Position numbers and translations under genes: made by a program
The notes under the pieces: generated by a model
The model's database searches: none
Told to the model about the DNA's origin: nothing
Seen by the model: the letters and a program-made list of their open reading frames with translations, nothing else
Assembly: GCA_965214235.1 (NCBI GenBank)
Contig: CBDCBH010000003.1
Coordinates: forward strand, 1,488,001-1,552,000
Reading direction: 5' to 3'
Source: Ilyomonas sp965214235
Lineage (GTDB): Bacteria; Bacteroidota; Bacteroidia; Chitinophagales; Chitinophagaceae
Length of the DNA: 64,000 nt
Shown: piece after piece, positions 46,090 to 55,382 of the stretch
How positions within the stretch are numbered: the first letter of the stretch is position 1
How the letters are laid out: each line of letters starts with the position of its first letter

Positions 46090-46516
46090 AATTTTTTAAT
46101 TTTTTGGCAAGCATTACGGAATGCAAAATGATGCTTGCCATTTGTTATTCTCGTTCGATGAATAGCTACTCAATATCATCCGATAAGCATAACGCTCAAT
46201 TCCAGAAAGATGTAGTTAACAGCTAAGGTTTCAATCGCGTTTCCATCCTATCTTTTTCTGAATAATTTTCGACCCCTTTGAAAAGGGAATCGTACTCAAA
46301 AGTCCTGCTTTTTATCCCCTGAGTCAACCCGACTGAAATATGGTCACCTATTGCCTTCGCAACTACCGGAACCTACCTTTATTTTATAAAGTTGGAAAAG
46401 AAGTTTTGCAAATGGCAAGATGTACAAATGGGCCACATCTGACGCCAGGCATGGGACGTACTGGGAAGTGTCGGCTCTCTTCGCAAAGCTTTAAACGATT
46501 GAATTTTTTAAACAGA

Positions 46517-46918
46517 ATGGGTATGAAAAAGAATGAACAAGAATTGAGGCATCGCTTTGTCAAGATGCGGATGAATGACGAAGAATTTCAAGCGCTTCAA
46601 AAACTTTGGAAAGCAACAACGGAAAGGAGCCTAAGCAACTATCTGCGGAAAGTTATGCTATGCAAGCCGGTGATTGTGAAATATCGAAACGCTTCGGCAG
46701 ATGATTTTTTGAGTAGCATGCTGCAGTTGAAAAAAGATTTACACCATGTGAGCAGCAATTTCAATCAGGCAGTAAAAAGGCTCAGTATTTTAGAGCAAAT
46801 TCCTGAATTTAAAACATGGCTGATATTAAATGAATCGTTGCAGCGGAATGTTGTCGCCAATATCGAGGAAATCAGATTGCGTATCGCTCAACTCTATGAC
46901 GAATGGTTGCTAAGATAA
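46517..46918 (+). CDS. MobC-like relaxosome accessory protein
   Basis: I choose the ATG at 46517 (133 aa); the 59 codons upstream of it look non-coding. RFVKMRMNDEEFQALQKLWK and TTERSLSNYLRKVMLCKPVI form the ribbon-helix-helix-like DNA-binding start typical of Bacteroidetes mobilization proteins, followed by a helical tail (FNQAVKRLSIL). Its 3' end overlaps the relaxase start by 16 bp. It would bind oriT and help the relaxase nick. Confidence 0.8.
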   Translation: MGMKKNEQELRHRFVKMRMNDEEFQALQKLWKATTERSLSNYLRKVMLCKPVIVKYRNASADDFLSSMLQLKKDLHHVSSNFNQAVKRLSILEQIPEFKTWLILNESLQRNVVANIEEIRLRIAQLYDEWLLR

Positions 46919-48204
46919 CAGTTCCCCGGTCGGCGGAGAGAACGCTTGCTTACAACGAGAGAAAGGTAGAGAAAGGAAAAGCGATTTGCCTGAGCGGAGA
47001 AAATTGTTTAGTTGATTTTCAACAATTATCAGCACAGAAGAAGCGCTCGATTTTGGCACACAGAAATGCGCTGAATGATCGAGCGACAACGAAAACACTT
47101 CATGTATCACTCAATTTTAGTGCTGGTGAAAAATTATCGGAAGGCAAGCTCATTCAAATTGCCGCTTTCTACATGTCGAAAATTGGGTTTGGAGAACAAC
47201 CTTATTTTATTTACCAACATCATGATGCCGGGCATCCGCACATCCATATCGTCAGCACAACCATTCGGGAAGATGGCTCTCGCATCAATACGCACAACAT
47301 TGGTCGCAACCAATCAGAGAAAGCAAGAAAAGAAACGGAACGTCATTTCGGCTTAAACCAAAGCAACCGTGAAGACAAGAAGGTAAGAAAATCTTTTGAA
47401 GTAACCAGTCCAAACAAGGCGACTTATGGGAAGGAAGAAACGAAACAAAGCATTTTCTCAATCCTGAATGCAGTTATACCAGAATATAATTATACATCTC
47501 TGTCTGGCTTAAATGCAATATTGAAACAGTTTAATGTTGTGGCTGATACAGGAAAGAAAAGTGGTCGGATTCATGAGAAGGAAGGATTGTACTACAGGAT
47601 GATGGATGATAAAGGAATCAAAATCGGTGTGTCAATCAAAGCCAGTTCGTTACCTGGCAAACCCACCTTATCAAACTTAGCGCAGCGATTCAAAAAAAAC
47701 GAAAGCAGCAGAGCGGGTCTCAAACAAAAACTTGAAACAACACTTGCCAACACGATAAATAAAATTTCTGAAAAGACGGCAGATTTTAGAAGCCTTTTAA
47801 TGGAGCAACAAATCATAATGTTCACAAAAGTCATTTCCGAAAGTATGCAGCAAGAAATCAGTTTTATAGACAATAAAAACAAGTCCGTTTTTAACGAAAA
47901 AGAAATTAATGAAAAGTATCTAATGACGGATTTACAAAACCGATTAAAAAGTGAAGTGCAAGAATTAGACCTCTCATTGTGTGGAAGTGTTAGTATTAAA
48001 CACCAAAAAAATGGGAAAGATGAATCTCAACAAGAATGTAATGCGATAGATAAATCAGTGAAGCCAATTTCCGCTTCGCAAAAACTAAAACATCAAGAGC
48101 CTTTTATTGCACAATCAACGCTAGCTCCATCTCTAAAAAGTGGGAAAGCAAAACAAAAGAATTATTCACCTAAAATTCAGTCTCATGTCAACAGGAGAAA
48201 ATGA
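46903..48204 (+). CDS. Relaxase / mobilization nuclease (MobA-like)
   Basis: A 433-aa protein. YQHHDAGHPHIHIVSTTI (about 100-117) gives the HxH metal motif of Relaxase-type mobilization nucleases. The catalytic Tyr is probably in RTLAYNERKVEKGKAI near the N-terminus. NTHNIGRNQSEKARKETERH follows, as in other family members. The C-terminal 200 residues are charged and low in motifs. It nicks at oriT and pilots the strand; oriT is probably close upstream (46090-46516) but was not located. Coupled to the genes on either side by overlaps. Confidence 0.9.
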   Translation: MVAKITVPRSAERTLAYNERKVEKGKAICLSGENCLVDFQQLSAQKKRSILAHRNALNDRATTKTLHVSLNFSAGEKLSEGKLIQIAAFYMSKIGFGEQPYFIYQHHDAGHPHIHIVSTTIREDGSRINTHNIGRNQSEKARKETERHFGLNQSNREDKKVRKSFEVTSPNKATYGKEETKQSIFSILNAVIPEYNYTSLSGLNAILKQFNVVADTGKKSGRIHEKEGLYYRMMDDKGIKIGVSIKASSLPGKPTLSNLAQRFKKNESSRAGLKQKLETTLANTINKISEKTADFRSLLMEQQIIMFTKVISESMQQEISFIDNKNKSVFNEKEINEKYLMTDLQNRLKSEVQELDLSLCGSVSIKHQKNGKDESQQECNAIDKSVKPISASQKLKHQEPFIAQSTLAPSLKSGKAKQKNYSPKIQSHVNRRK

Positions 48205-50137
48205 AACGGGATTGAGGAAAATAGCCGACATGACCAGGCTGATCAGCATTTTTATTTTGCTGCTGCATTTTTATTATTGCTGTTACACTGCGTTTCTGTC
48301 TTGGCAGCTTACTACACTTTTGACAGACCGGCTACTCACGAATATTGAAAACACTGGCTTGTTCAGAAACTTCAATAATGCAAAGCTCATTTCTCTTGTG
48401 TTCTTGATTATTTCGTTATTTGGAGCGAAAGGAAGAAAGGATGAAAAAAAGAGATTGACTGAGTTAATCTATATTATGGTTATTGGCTTGGCTTTTTACT
48501 TCGTCAGTCAAACCGTTTTATACTTCAACTACTCATCGCAATTACTTGCAATTGTATATATGTTTTCAACAGGTGCTGGTTACCTGCTTGTGTTGAATGG
48601 AGGCACCAAGCTTAGCCGACTAATTAAACTAAGGCTAACGAATGATATTTTTAACGAGCTCAACGAAACATTTCCGCAGGAAGAAAGACTACTTCAAAAC
48701 AATTACTCTATCAACCTTCCTGCTCGCTACCGTTTAAGAGAAAAAATTCGGAATAGCTGGATTAATATTATCAATCCTTTTCGCGGTTTGCTCATTGTTG
48801 GCAGCCCCGGTGCCGGCAAGTCGTGGTTTGTCGTGCAGCATGTGATTAAGCAGCACATCGAGAAGGGCTTTAGCATGTTCATCTATGACTTTAAATATGA
48901 TGACCTAAGCAAGATTGCCTATAACTGGCTGATGCGAAATTTGGGCAGCTATAAAGTGAACCCGGAGTTTCATGTCATTTCATTCGATGACTTATCTAAA
49001 TCCAGCCGGTGCAATCCCTTGGACCCGGCTTCCATGCACGACATTACCGATGCGACCGAATCGGCAAGAGCTGTTCTTTTAGGATTGAACCGGGAATGGA
49101 TTAATAAGCAAGGGGATTTCTTTGTAGAGTCACCTATCAGTTTTCTCACGGCTGTCATTTGGTTTCTTCGTAATCATGAAGGAGGTAAGTATTGTACCTT
49201 GCCCCATGTAATTGAGTTGATGCAGGCAGACTATGATAAGTTATTTCCTGTTCTCAATACGGAACCAGAAATCGAAGTGCTCGTCAATCCATTCATGAGC
49301 GCTTATCAAAATGATGCCATGGAGCAATTGGAGGGACAGGTGGCATCTGCAAAAATAGGCATGGCAAGATTAGCTTCTCCTCAATTGTATTGGGTTCTTT
49401 CCGGTAACGATTTCACGTTAGACATCAACAACCCACAGCAACCCAAAATCGTTTGCGTGGGCAATAATCCTGAAAAACAACAGATTTATGGCGCTGCGTT
49501 GTCTCTCTACATCTCGCGTATGGTGCGGCAGGTAAACAAAAAAGACAGGCTTCCCTGTAGTTTGGTATTTGACGAATTCCCGACCATTTTTTTTAACCAT
49601 ATGGATGCAGTGATAGCAACCGCCAGAAGTAATAAGGTAGCTACTACTTTAGCCATGCAGGACTTTAGTCAGTTAAGAAAGGATTATGGCAAAGAGCAAG
49701 CGGATGTGATTATCAACATAACCGGCAATGTAATTTGCGGACAGGTAATGGGTGACACAGCGAAAACATTATCCGAACGATTTGGAAAAATTGCACAGGA
49801 AAAAGAAAGTATCTCTATCAACCGTATGGATACTTCAGTAAGCCGTTCAGTTCAACTTGACTACGCCATTCCCAGCTCAAAAATCAGTGCGCTGTCTTCG
49901 GGTGAGTTCGTGGGTATGGTGGCAGATGATCCTAATAGCAAAATTAGGTTGAAGGTCTTTCATTCGGAAATTATAAATGATGCAAACAAGTTGAATCAAG
50001 AAATCGAAAAGTTTGTTCGGATACCTTCTATTCAAAATATAACTGAAAGACAGGTAAAACATAATTACTATCAAATAAAATTAGACGTGAAGAACTTGTT
50101 GGAGAAAGTATTAAACGCGCTTAAAAGCGATCCGTGA
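48185..50137 (+). CDS. Type IV coupling protein (MobC/TraG/VirD4-like)
   Basis: The ATG 48185 gives 650 aa and lies within the end of the relaxase gene. N-terminal membrane helices (RLISIFILLLHFYYCCYTAF; ELIYIMVIGLAFYFVSQTVL) precede a P-loop ATPase: Walker A IVGSPGAGKSWFV (about 205-217), Walker B SLVFDEFPTIFF (about 457-468), and VATTLAMQDFSQLRKDYGKE with the sensor Gln. It links the relaxosome to a secretion channel, which is not encoded here, so the element is mobilizable rather than self-transmissible, or partial. A diverged fragment of a homologue lies at 15.9 kb. Confidence 0.92.
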   Translation: MSTGENETGLRKIADMTRLISIFILLLHFYYCCYTAFLSWQLTTLLTDRLLTNIENTGLFRNFNNAKLISLVFLIISLFGAKGRKDEKKRLTELIYIMVIGLAFYFVSQTVLYFNYSSQLLAIVYMFSTGAGYLLVLNGGTKLSRLIKLRLTNDIFNELNETFPQEERLLQNNYSINLPARYRLREKIRNSWINIINPFRGLLIVGSPGAGKSWFVVQHVIKQHIEKGFSMFIYDFKYDDLSKIAYNWLMRNLGSYKVNPEFHVISFDDLSKSSRCNPLDPASMHDITDATESARAVLLGLNREWINKQGDFFVESPISFLTAVIWFLRNHEGGKYCTLPHVIELMQADYDKLFPVLNTEPEIEVLVNPFMSAYQNDAMEQLEGQVASAKIGMARLASPQLYWVLSGNDFTLDINNPQQPKIVCVGNNPEKQQIYGAALSLYISRMVRQVNKKDRLPCSLVFDEFPTIFFNHMDAVIATARSNKVATTLAMQDFSQLRKDYGKEQADVIINITGNVICGQVMGDTAKTLSERFGKIAQEKESISINRMDTSVSRSVQLDYAIPSSKISALSSGEFVGMVADDPNSKIRLKVFHSEIINDANKLNQEIEKFVRIPSIQNITERQVKHNYYQIKLDVKNLLEKVLNALKSDP

Positions 50138-50488
50138 TTGCACATTGGACACGTCAGGTTTAATCTACTTAAAATGCGTCTGACATATGAATTTGCATAC
50201 GATGCAATTCATTCCGAATTTTACTTGATTTCAATGGCGTTACAAAAACAATTCATCCGATTTGTCAAACATCTCATAAGGCTACATGCAGCAAGCAACG
50301 ATGCATAGCCATCTATCTAGCCAAGTGATGACTGTTATAAAACCTTGATATAACTGCTCCGTTCATCTAATCTTAAGAGATTATTACCTGCTTTATAAAC
50401 CGAAGAATTAATTGTTTTAAGGGGATCGAGGGACAATACAACAAAAGAAGCATCAACAACTTTATTGCTTTTGCTGACCAGAAAGTAG
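50138..50488. other. Intergenic, no intact gene
   Basis: Scattered low-similarity sequence between the coupling protein and the recombinase relic. It probably represents the deleted 5' part of the recombinase gene. Confidence 0.35.
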
Positions 50489-50637
50489 GAATAAGTATTC
50501 AAGATCTGTTGGGTCTCAATGATATCAAAACGACGTTGAGGTACACGCATGTCAGTATCAAGCAGCTTCGAAAGATAGAAAGACCCTTCGACAAACTAAA
50601 CATCCGGAGTATAACAGATTTAAAAACCGGGAAGTAA
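50489..50637 (+). pseudogene. C-terminal relic of a tyrosine recombinase
   Basis: GISIQDLLGLNDIKTTLRYT and HVSIKQLRKIERPFDKLNIR carry the active-site Tyr block 'Q.LLGH....T..YTHVS...' of phage/XerD-type integrases, here ending TAA 50635-50637. The catalytic R and HxxR boxes upstream are missing. It lies at the end of the mobilizable element and about 120 bp before the first cassette-like boundary at 50756. It could have served either. Confidence 0.8.
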
Positions 50638-50798
50638 CTTTTTGGCGTCAATACAAAAGTGGATTCTCCCACTTGCTTTACAAAACATTTACAGTCAGTC
50701 CAGTTTAAAATATAGCAGATTTGCTCAAAATCTAACTTATGGCTACTATATTTGAGTTGTACGCAAGCTGACCGCCAACCGTTGACAAAAATGAAAGA

Positions 50799-51503
50799 AT
50801 GAAAAAAAAGATACTAATATTGATTATAGCGACAACAGGATTTCTTTCTTGCAAACAACCTAATAAATCAACACCAGATATTGTTGCGACAGAAATTCTA
50901 GACTCGAAGAAAAATATCCAAAACAAGAAAGCATTTAATGGCAACGACATTTACAGTGAATATAAATTCATAGATTCTGACGGAAAGAACATCACAATAC
51001 AAAACGGTTTTCCAAGAGGTGGTGTTAAGTATACGAACAAAAAAGGTGATGACTATAATTATGCTGTTTTTTGGACAGAATAAATTAATGAGACAAATAA
51101 TCCTCTTGAATTAAAGATAGACTTTCCTTTATATTCATACGATGTTCCGTCTTTGCCTGGCAAATACTATGAAGTGTTAATCCCTGCCGACACAATGACT
51201 TTTAAAAAATTCCCATTGTTTTTTTACGGGTTGACAAATTTAGAATCTTACTTGGATAATAATATTCATAAATCAGCATCTTTAAAAAGAACAATTCAAC
51301 CAAAAGAATCGAACGGTTTTTATGCTGTAATACTTTGCTTAACTGAAGGAGCACACGGAACTACGAGAACAGAGCTGAGCTTAAAAGGACAAAATCTTTT
51401 TTATAGAATAAAAGTTGATGGTTTAAAAAGTAACAGTAAATCAAGCGACCAAGAAATTCATTGTGGTAGTATAAATTTAAAAAATCTGATATTACAGAAA
51501 TAA
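50799..51503 (+). pseudogene. Lipoprotein gene split by an in-frame TAA (cassette 1)
   Basis: The start codes a lipoprotein signal with lipobox FLSC (residues 15-18). TAA at 51081-51083 follows YNYAVFWTE. The same frame goes on (INETNNPLELKIDFPLYSYD, TMTFKKFPLFFYGLTNLESY, DQEIHCGSINLKNLILQK) to 51503. So it is a 234-codon gene with one nonsense codon. The two parts read as one secreted or anchored domain; I recall intact relatives in Bacteroidetes but no function. It is flanked by GTTGTACGC (50756) and GCGTACAAC (51511). Confidence 0.8.
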
Positions 51504-51510
51504 AAAGCCA

Positions 51511-51706
51511 GCGTACAACATTGGGTTTTATGCAAGTTGGGCTCGACATTGTAACAACAGCTAAGTGCAAATCCCAGCTTTAGTTCCAGAAGACAAATAT
51601 CTATCAGCTTTTGTACTTATCTTCATCAGCAGTTTTTCAATCAGCAGCGGTTATGGGCAGACGGAATACTAATTCCCAACCGCATAAAGCCCTGCTCGTT
51701 AGCGGT
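51511..51706 (+). repeat. attC-like spacer A of the cassette array
   Basis: It opens GCGTACAAC (inverse core of cassette 1), closes GTTAGCGGT (51698-51706, core of cassette 2). Inner arms GGGTTTTATGCAAGTTGGG and GGGCTTTATGCGGTTGGG (the latter on the complement) pair imperfectly. The loop contains ATCAGCTTTTG and GTTTTTCAAT blocks found again in spacer D. It is 196 bp long, more than ordinary attC sites. Confidence 0.65.
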
Positions 51707-51774
51707 CATTGTAGAGTGACAACAAACATATCATCGGCATACAAAGAAAATCAAATTTTAAACCAAAATATTAA

Positions 51775-52272
51775 GTGGAAACTTCCTTTTACTTGGACAA
51801 ATTTCAAAAAGCTGCTGACAAGCTTGACAAAAGACTTCTTACCAAAAAGCAAGTTGAAAGTGCAGTTGTCATGTATGGGATAAACTGCGTTGTTTTGAAA
51901 TTATATAAAAGGTCATGGACAAACCAATTTCAAGACCCATTGTCTTCTGAATCGCGAATTTTCTTTTCTGTTTGGATAAGCGATTTATCAAGTAAAGAAC
52001 AAAAACTTTTATACAATATACATGCACTTAAGCTGAGAAAGCTAAAAGGTTATTCCATAGAAAGCAGAAAATTTGCAGACATTTTTAGGGACAGTTTTAA
52101 GGCGTTTGAACATAAATGGAAAAATGTAAGTGTAGATTTTGGACCATTGACATTAATGGAGGGTTGGCTAAAAATAGACGTGGGGAATTTCCAAGATGAC
52201 ATTTTAGAACTTGCCAATGATTTTTTAGAAATAGAACATTTGGTCGACGACACTCTTGCTCACTTTAAGTAG
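51775..52272 (+). CDS. Hypothetical 165-aa protein (cassette 2)
   Basis: A soluble, lysine-rich helical protein with no signal peptide (YLDKFQKAADKLDKRLLTKK; SFKAFEHKWKNVSVDFGPLT). No family is recognised. It is bracketed by GTTAGCGGT (51698) and its exact complement ACCGCTAAC (52299), the geometry of an integron cassette. Its ATG is 69 bp behind the boundary. Confidence 0.7.
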   Translation: METSFYLDKFQKAADKLDKRLLTKKQVESAVVMYGINCVVLKLYKRSWTNQFQDPLSSESRIFFSVWISDLSSKEQKLLYNIHALKLRKLKGYSIESRKFADIFRDSFKAFEHKWKNVSVDFGPLTLMEGWLKIDVGNFQDDILELANDFLEIEHLVDDTLAHFK

Positions 52273-52316
52273 ACAAACGACACGAAGAAGAACAACGAAC
52301 CGCTAACACGAACTGT

Positions 52317-53425
52317 GTAAAAAAACAAATAATTCAAGCCACATTTTTATAATAATCATCTCTATACAAGACACCGGACGTTACTACTGCAAAGACCTGC
52401 TTTAAAAGTTTGTTACATACAGCTATCAGTGCCAGTTTTTATTTTTTCCTTTGGCTACCAGCCGGTCAAAAAGCGCTTTGCAGGCGGGATTGGTTGTTTT
52501 GGCATTGAGAGCGCATGTACAAGACATGGCGCAAGAGTTTGCCCCCGGTTTTACTGATGTGTACTTTTCCCTTTATACTTTTGCCACTTCGGTATTCTTT
52601 AGGGCTGAGTCCTGCATAGCTGATCAGTTGCTGATAACTGTGGGTATGTTTAAATCCCTGTGTAGTTATAATCAAGGTGGCGGTGGCTCTGCTGCCAATG
52701 CCTTTCACGCTGCTTACCTGCCTGACCATTTCTGGTTGCCAAAGCAACATTTTTTGATGCAGTTCTTCTTTGAGCGTTTTGAGTTCAACCTTGAGCAATT
52801 TAATGATTCCATTGAAGGATTTGCTCACGGCAGCGCTGTCTGCTTTTTGCTTTTTCTGTGCGTATAGTTTATTGGTAAACGCGGTGATTTCTGCCGTAAT
52901 GGTTTCAATAGCGTTATTGAGAGTATGACATTCAAAGTATTGCTGGTCGGGCATTTCATACTGTACAGGTCTGCGCTCAATACCATACTGGCAAAGGTGC
53001 CATGCATCTTTTTTGTCCGTTTTGTTTCGCTCCAGGCTCATTTGTATAAACCGTTTTACCTGCAAGGCATTTACAACGCTGTAACTACACTTTTTTTCAT
53101 GTAAAAAGAAGCAAAGCGGCTGGTGAAAGACGCCGGTGGTTTCCATCACAAAATGATAGCTGCCGGGGCATAGTTGCACTAATTGTTTGAATCCGTTTGT
53201 GTCATTGGACAACTGGTGCCAGACACTATCTCCCTCGGGCTGTTGCATGCAGATGTCGAAGCCATCCGCAGAGATATCAATGCCGCAATAAAGAGTTGTA
53301 ATACTCATTTTTCATCGATTTAAAAATGACAAATTTCATTTACCTTTATATCGCAAAACAAAAGAGCAAGAACACTCTTGCTATTGTTTTCATCCTAACA
53401 CAAGCTCTCGGACTTATCGAACTGT
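52317..53425 (-). mobile_element. IS110-family element inserted in spacer B
   Basis: The element carries one DEDD transposase gene and no terminal inverted repeats, as usual for IS110. The limits are approximate and set by the shared GAACTGT. Insertion into or beside attC-like sites is known for some IS110/IS1111 members. Confidence 0.6.
52334..53308 (-). pseudogene. IS110-family transposase with frameshifted C-terminus
   Basis: The N-terminal DEDD domain is complete: YCGIDISADGFDICM, FVMETTGVFHQPL, RNKTDKKDAWHLCQYG. The C-terminal transposase_20 domain includes VKGIGSRATATLII and LISYAGLSPKEY. After LYM two bases are missing (the frame then reads CALNAKTTNPACKALFDRLV) and after KNK one more base. 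Repairing both restores VCNKLLKQVFAVVTSGVLYR to TGA 52334-52336. The ordinary length would be about 326 aa. The C-terminal Ser region is probably lost, so the copy is inactive. Confidence 0.85.
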
Positions 53426-53565
53426 ACAACATCAAGCAAGAAAGGAGGCAGTGATAACCGTGTTAGACAAGCTATATGCTTTTGAGGTTTGACTACCTTA
53501 TTCTGCCTCTGTTCTTTCTGACTTTGAGTGTTTTGAAATACAGCATAAATTTATTGAATTGTAAA

Positions 53566-53763
53566 CATGGGAAGTGGTTTGTGCAAGCATGGCTTGACAA
53601 GCAGCACTTGTAAAGAATTAATTCTTATCATCGTTCGTTCAAGCTGACATTATGCTATTGAGCATTAGTTCTTATCTTCAACTTAAGTTTTTCAATTAAG
53701 CATTTGTACCAGGCTGACCAAGCTCTGTTGCCATGCCTTCACAAATGCTTCAAAGTTGGCTGC
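53566..53763 (+). repeat. attC-like spacer C
   Basis: The left arm GTTTGTGCAAGCATGGCTTG pairs with the right arm ending ATGCCTTCACAAATGCTTC. The block 53677-53753 is about 85% identical to 55496-55572 in spacer D. It closes GTTGGCTGC (53755-53763), the core of the next cassette. Confidence 0.65.
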
Positions 53764-53806
53764 AAGGCGCGCTGACAGACTTAACTTTTAAATTTAAATA
53801 CAAAAT

Positions 53807-54031
53807 ATGCTTAAAAAAGGTGAACATATTGAGGGAGTACCTAATGAGCTCCAATTGTTATTAAATAAAGACAAAGAAGCTAATGGTTTTTTTGAAACTT
53901 TAGCAAAGTCGCACAAACAAGCATACTGCGATTGGGTCGGTTCTGCAAAACAAGAAGCAACAAGAACTATAAGAGCTGAAAAAGCAATGCTAATGCTTAA
54001 AAACAAACAAAAGACACTTAAAACGGTTTAA
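53807..54031 (+). CDS. YdeI/OmdA-domain small protein (cassette 4, gene 1)
   Basis: A 74-aa protein. GVPNELQLLLNKDKEANGFF and ETLAKSHKQAYCDWVGSAKQ followed by ATRTIRAEKAMLML is the C-terminal domain of YdeI/OmdA ('bacteriocin-protection') proteins: VPxxL..aL..n..a...F..LspshrreYv.WI..AK...TR..Ri.k. It stands alone here. The role is unknown. It starts 43 bp after the cassette boundary and 20 bp before the YCII gene. Confidence 0.8.
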   Translation: MLKKGEHIEGVPNELQLLLNKDKEANGFFETLAKSHKQAYCDWVGSAKQEATRTIRAEKAMLMLKNKQKTLKTV

Positions 54032-54051
54032 TAAAAACAAATACACACGGC

Positions 54052-54455
54052 ATGAAAAAATTATCTTTATTTTATTTTTAACAACATTTAAGGTCGGACT
54101 CTTTGCACAGACTGACACTGCAAAGCAATTTATTTTAACTGTTCGTTACAATCCTAAAATGCAGCAGCCATCAAAAGAAGCATTGGCAAAAAACATCAAG
54201 CATTGGAATGAGTTTATGGGCGGACTCGTACAAAACGGACAGATCGTTAGTGGATACAAACCATCACCTGAAGGCAAAACAATTACAAGTAACGGAACTA
54301 AAAAAGGTGCATATTATAGCAACAATGAGTCAATTAGTTCTTTTATTATTATTAAAGCAGCCAGTATGGAAGATGCGCAGACTATAGCAAAAAAGTGCCC
54401 TATATTAGAGTTTGACGGAAGTGTTGAAGTTAGACCTTTATTGATGACAAATTAG
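54052..54455 (+). pseudogene. Exported YCII-domain protein, frameshifted at an A6 tract after the start
   Basis: From the ATG 54052 the frame hits TAA after nine codons. Adding one A to the A6 run (54055-54060) gives a normal signal peptide (KIIFILFLTTFKVGLFAQ) and joins the long frame FILTVRYNPKMQQPSKEALA ... SIEVRP-type C-terminus (SVEVRPLLMTN). The domain is YCII/DGPF-like (SSFIIIKAASMEDAQTIAKK, CPILEFDGSVEVRP). The homopolymer position makes slippage or phase variation possible; alternatively it is a sequencing or decay error. Confidence 0.75.
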
Positions 54456-54472
54456 GCTGATTGTCTAGCCCT

Positions 54473-54700
54473 GCAGCCAACAAGAGTATTGCCAATAGTA
54501 GGGCTGGACATTGGAGCAATCAGCAGCAGTTCGCTCTTCAGCTTTGGTTCGGGCAGGAGATGAGTAATTTAGCTTTTTGTTTTTAACTCCCATCTTTAAA
54601 TCAAAACTTGGCAGCAGTTGTCCCGGCGGAGGTTTTTCAATTCTCCCACCATCGCCGAACCTTTCACATTAGCAGTAACCGTTATAGCAGACAAAACATA
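54473..54700 (+). repeat. attC-like spacer B-prime
   Basis: It opens GCAGCCAAC (54473-54481), the exact complement of GTTGGCTGC at 53755, and shares GCAGCCAACAAG with spacer D. The right part (TTTTTCAATTCTCCCACC, then CATTAGCAGTAACCGTTATAGC) does not pair with the left arm, so it may be a chimera of two sites. Confidence 0.55.
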
Positions 54701-54738
54701 ATAAGAGTTACAAATTTTCATGTATTAAACATAAGTAA

Positions 54739-54978
54739 ATGAGAACAATGACTTGTAAACAATTAGGTGGAGCATGTAACCTGGAATTTCATGCTAACAC
54801 TTTTGAAGAGTTATCAGAGTTAAGTAAAAAACATGGTATGGATATGTTTCAGTCAGGTGACGTTGCGCATTTGAAAGCAATAGGTGACATGAAGGAACTT
54901 ATGAAGTCGCCTGAAGCAATGAATGAATGGTTTGAAAACAAGAGAAGAGAATTTTATGAAATTCTGGAAACCAAATAA
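54739..54978 (+). CDS. DUF1059-family small protein (cassette 5, gene 1)
   Basis: A 79-aa protein matching DUF1059: MTCKQLGGACNLEFHANTFE, then LSKKHGMDMFQSGDVAHLKA with the conserved HGxxMF and His/Cys residues. Family members are short, possibly metal-binding, and of unknown function. It is followed 33 bp later by a VOC gene, so the two are co-transcribed. Confidence 0.85.
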   Translation: MRTMTCKQLGGACNLEFHANTFEELSELSKKHGMDMFQSGDVAHLKAIGDMKELMKSPEAMNEWFENKRREFYEILETK

Positions 54979-55011
54979 AAGTTATAAGCAAGAACAATCA
55001 TTCAAAAAATT

Positions 55012-55368
55012 ATGCTGACTGCTATCAATCCGAAATTACCAATGCGTAACAAATCTGTAACAAAAGAATATTATATAAATAAGTTAGGCTTTCAAGATTT
55101 TGGAAGTGCTGACTATGATGGTTACTTCATGGTGCAAAAGGACAATATTCAAATTCACTTTTTTGAATTTAAAGAACTTGACCCGAAAGAGAATTACGGG
55201 CAGGTTTATATACGAACAGATGAAATTGAGAAGCTTTATAATTCAATGCTGGATAAGAAAATAAACATACATCCAGCAGGACATTTGCAGACAAAACCGT
55301 GGGGCCAAAAAGAATTTGCATTGCTTGACCCTGACAATAATTTACTGACCTTTGGCCAGAATGTGTAA
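55012..55368 (+). CDS. VOC-family bleomycin-resistance-like protein (cassette 5, gene 2)
   Basis: A 118-aa protein: AINPKLPMRNKSVTKEYYIN and LGFQDF are the BRP-type start (xPxLPxxDxxxTxxFYxxLGF). GYFMVQKDNIQIHFFEFKEL and the C-terminal KEFALLDPDNNLLTFGQ complete the single-domain fold. BRP-like proteins bind bleomycin-type drugs without modifying them; ligand specificity here is unknown. Such genes are frequent integron cassettes. Confidence 0.88.
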   Translation: MLTAINPKLPMRNKSVTKEYYINKLGFQDFGSADYDGYFMVQKDNIQIHFFEFKELDPKENYGQVYIRTDEIEKLYNSMLDKKINIHPAGHLQTKPWGQKEFALLDPDNNLLTFGQNV

Positions 55369-55382
55369 CAAAAGAGACGGCC

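Larger units (their letters stand above)
52299..53463 (+). repeat. attC-like spacer B, split by IS110
   Basis: It opens ACCGCTAAC (52299-52307) and resumes after the IS with AACCGTGTTAGACAAGC (ending about 53463). An IS110-type element was inserted after GAACTGT, which occurs on both sides (52310-52316 and 53419-53425). Confidence 0.5.
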
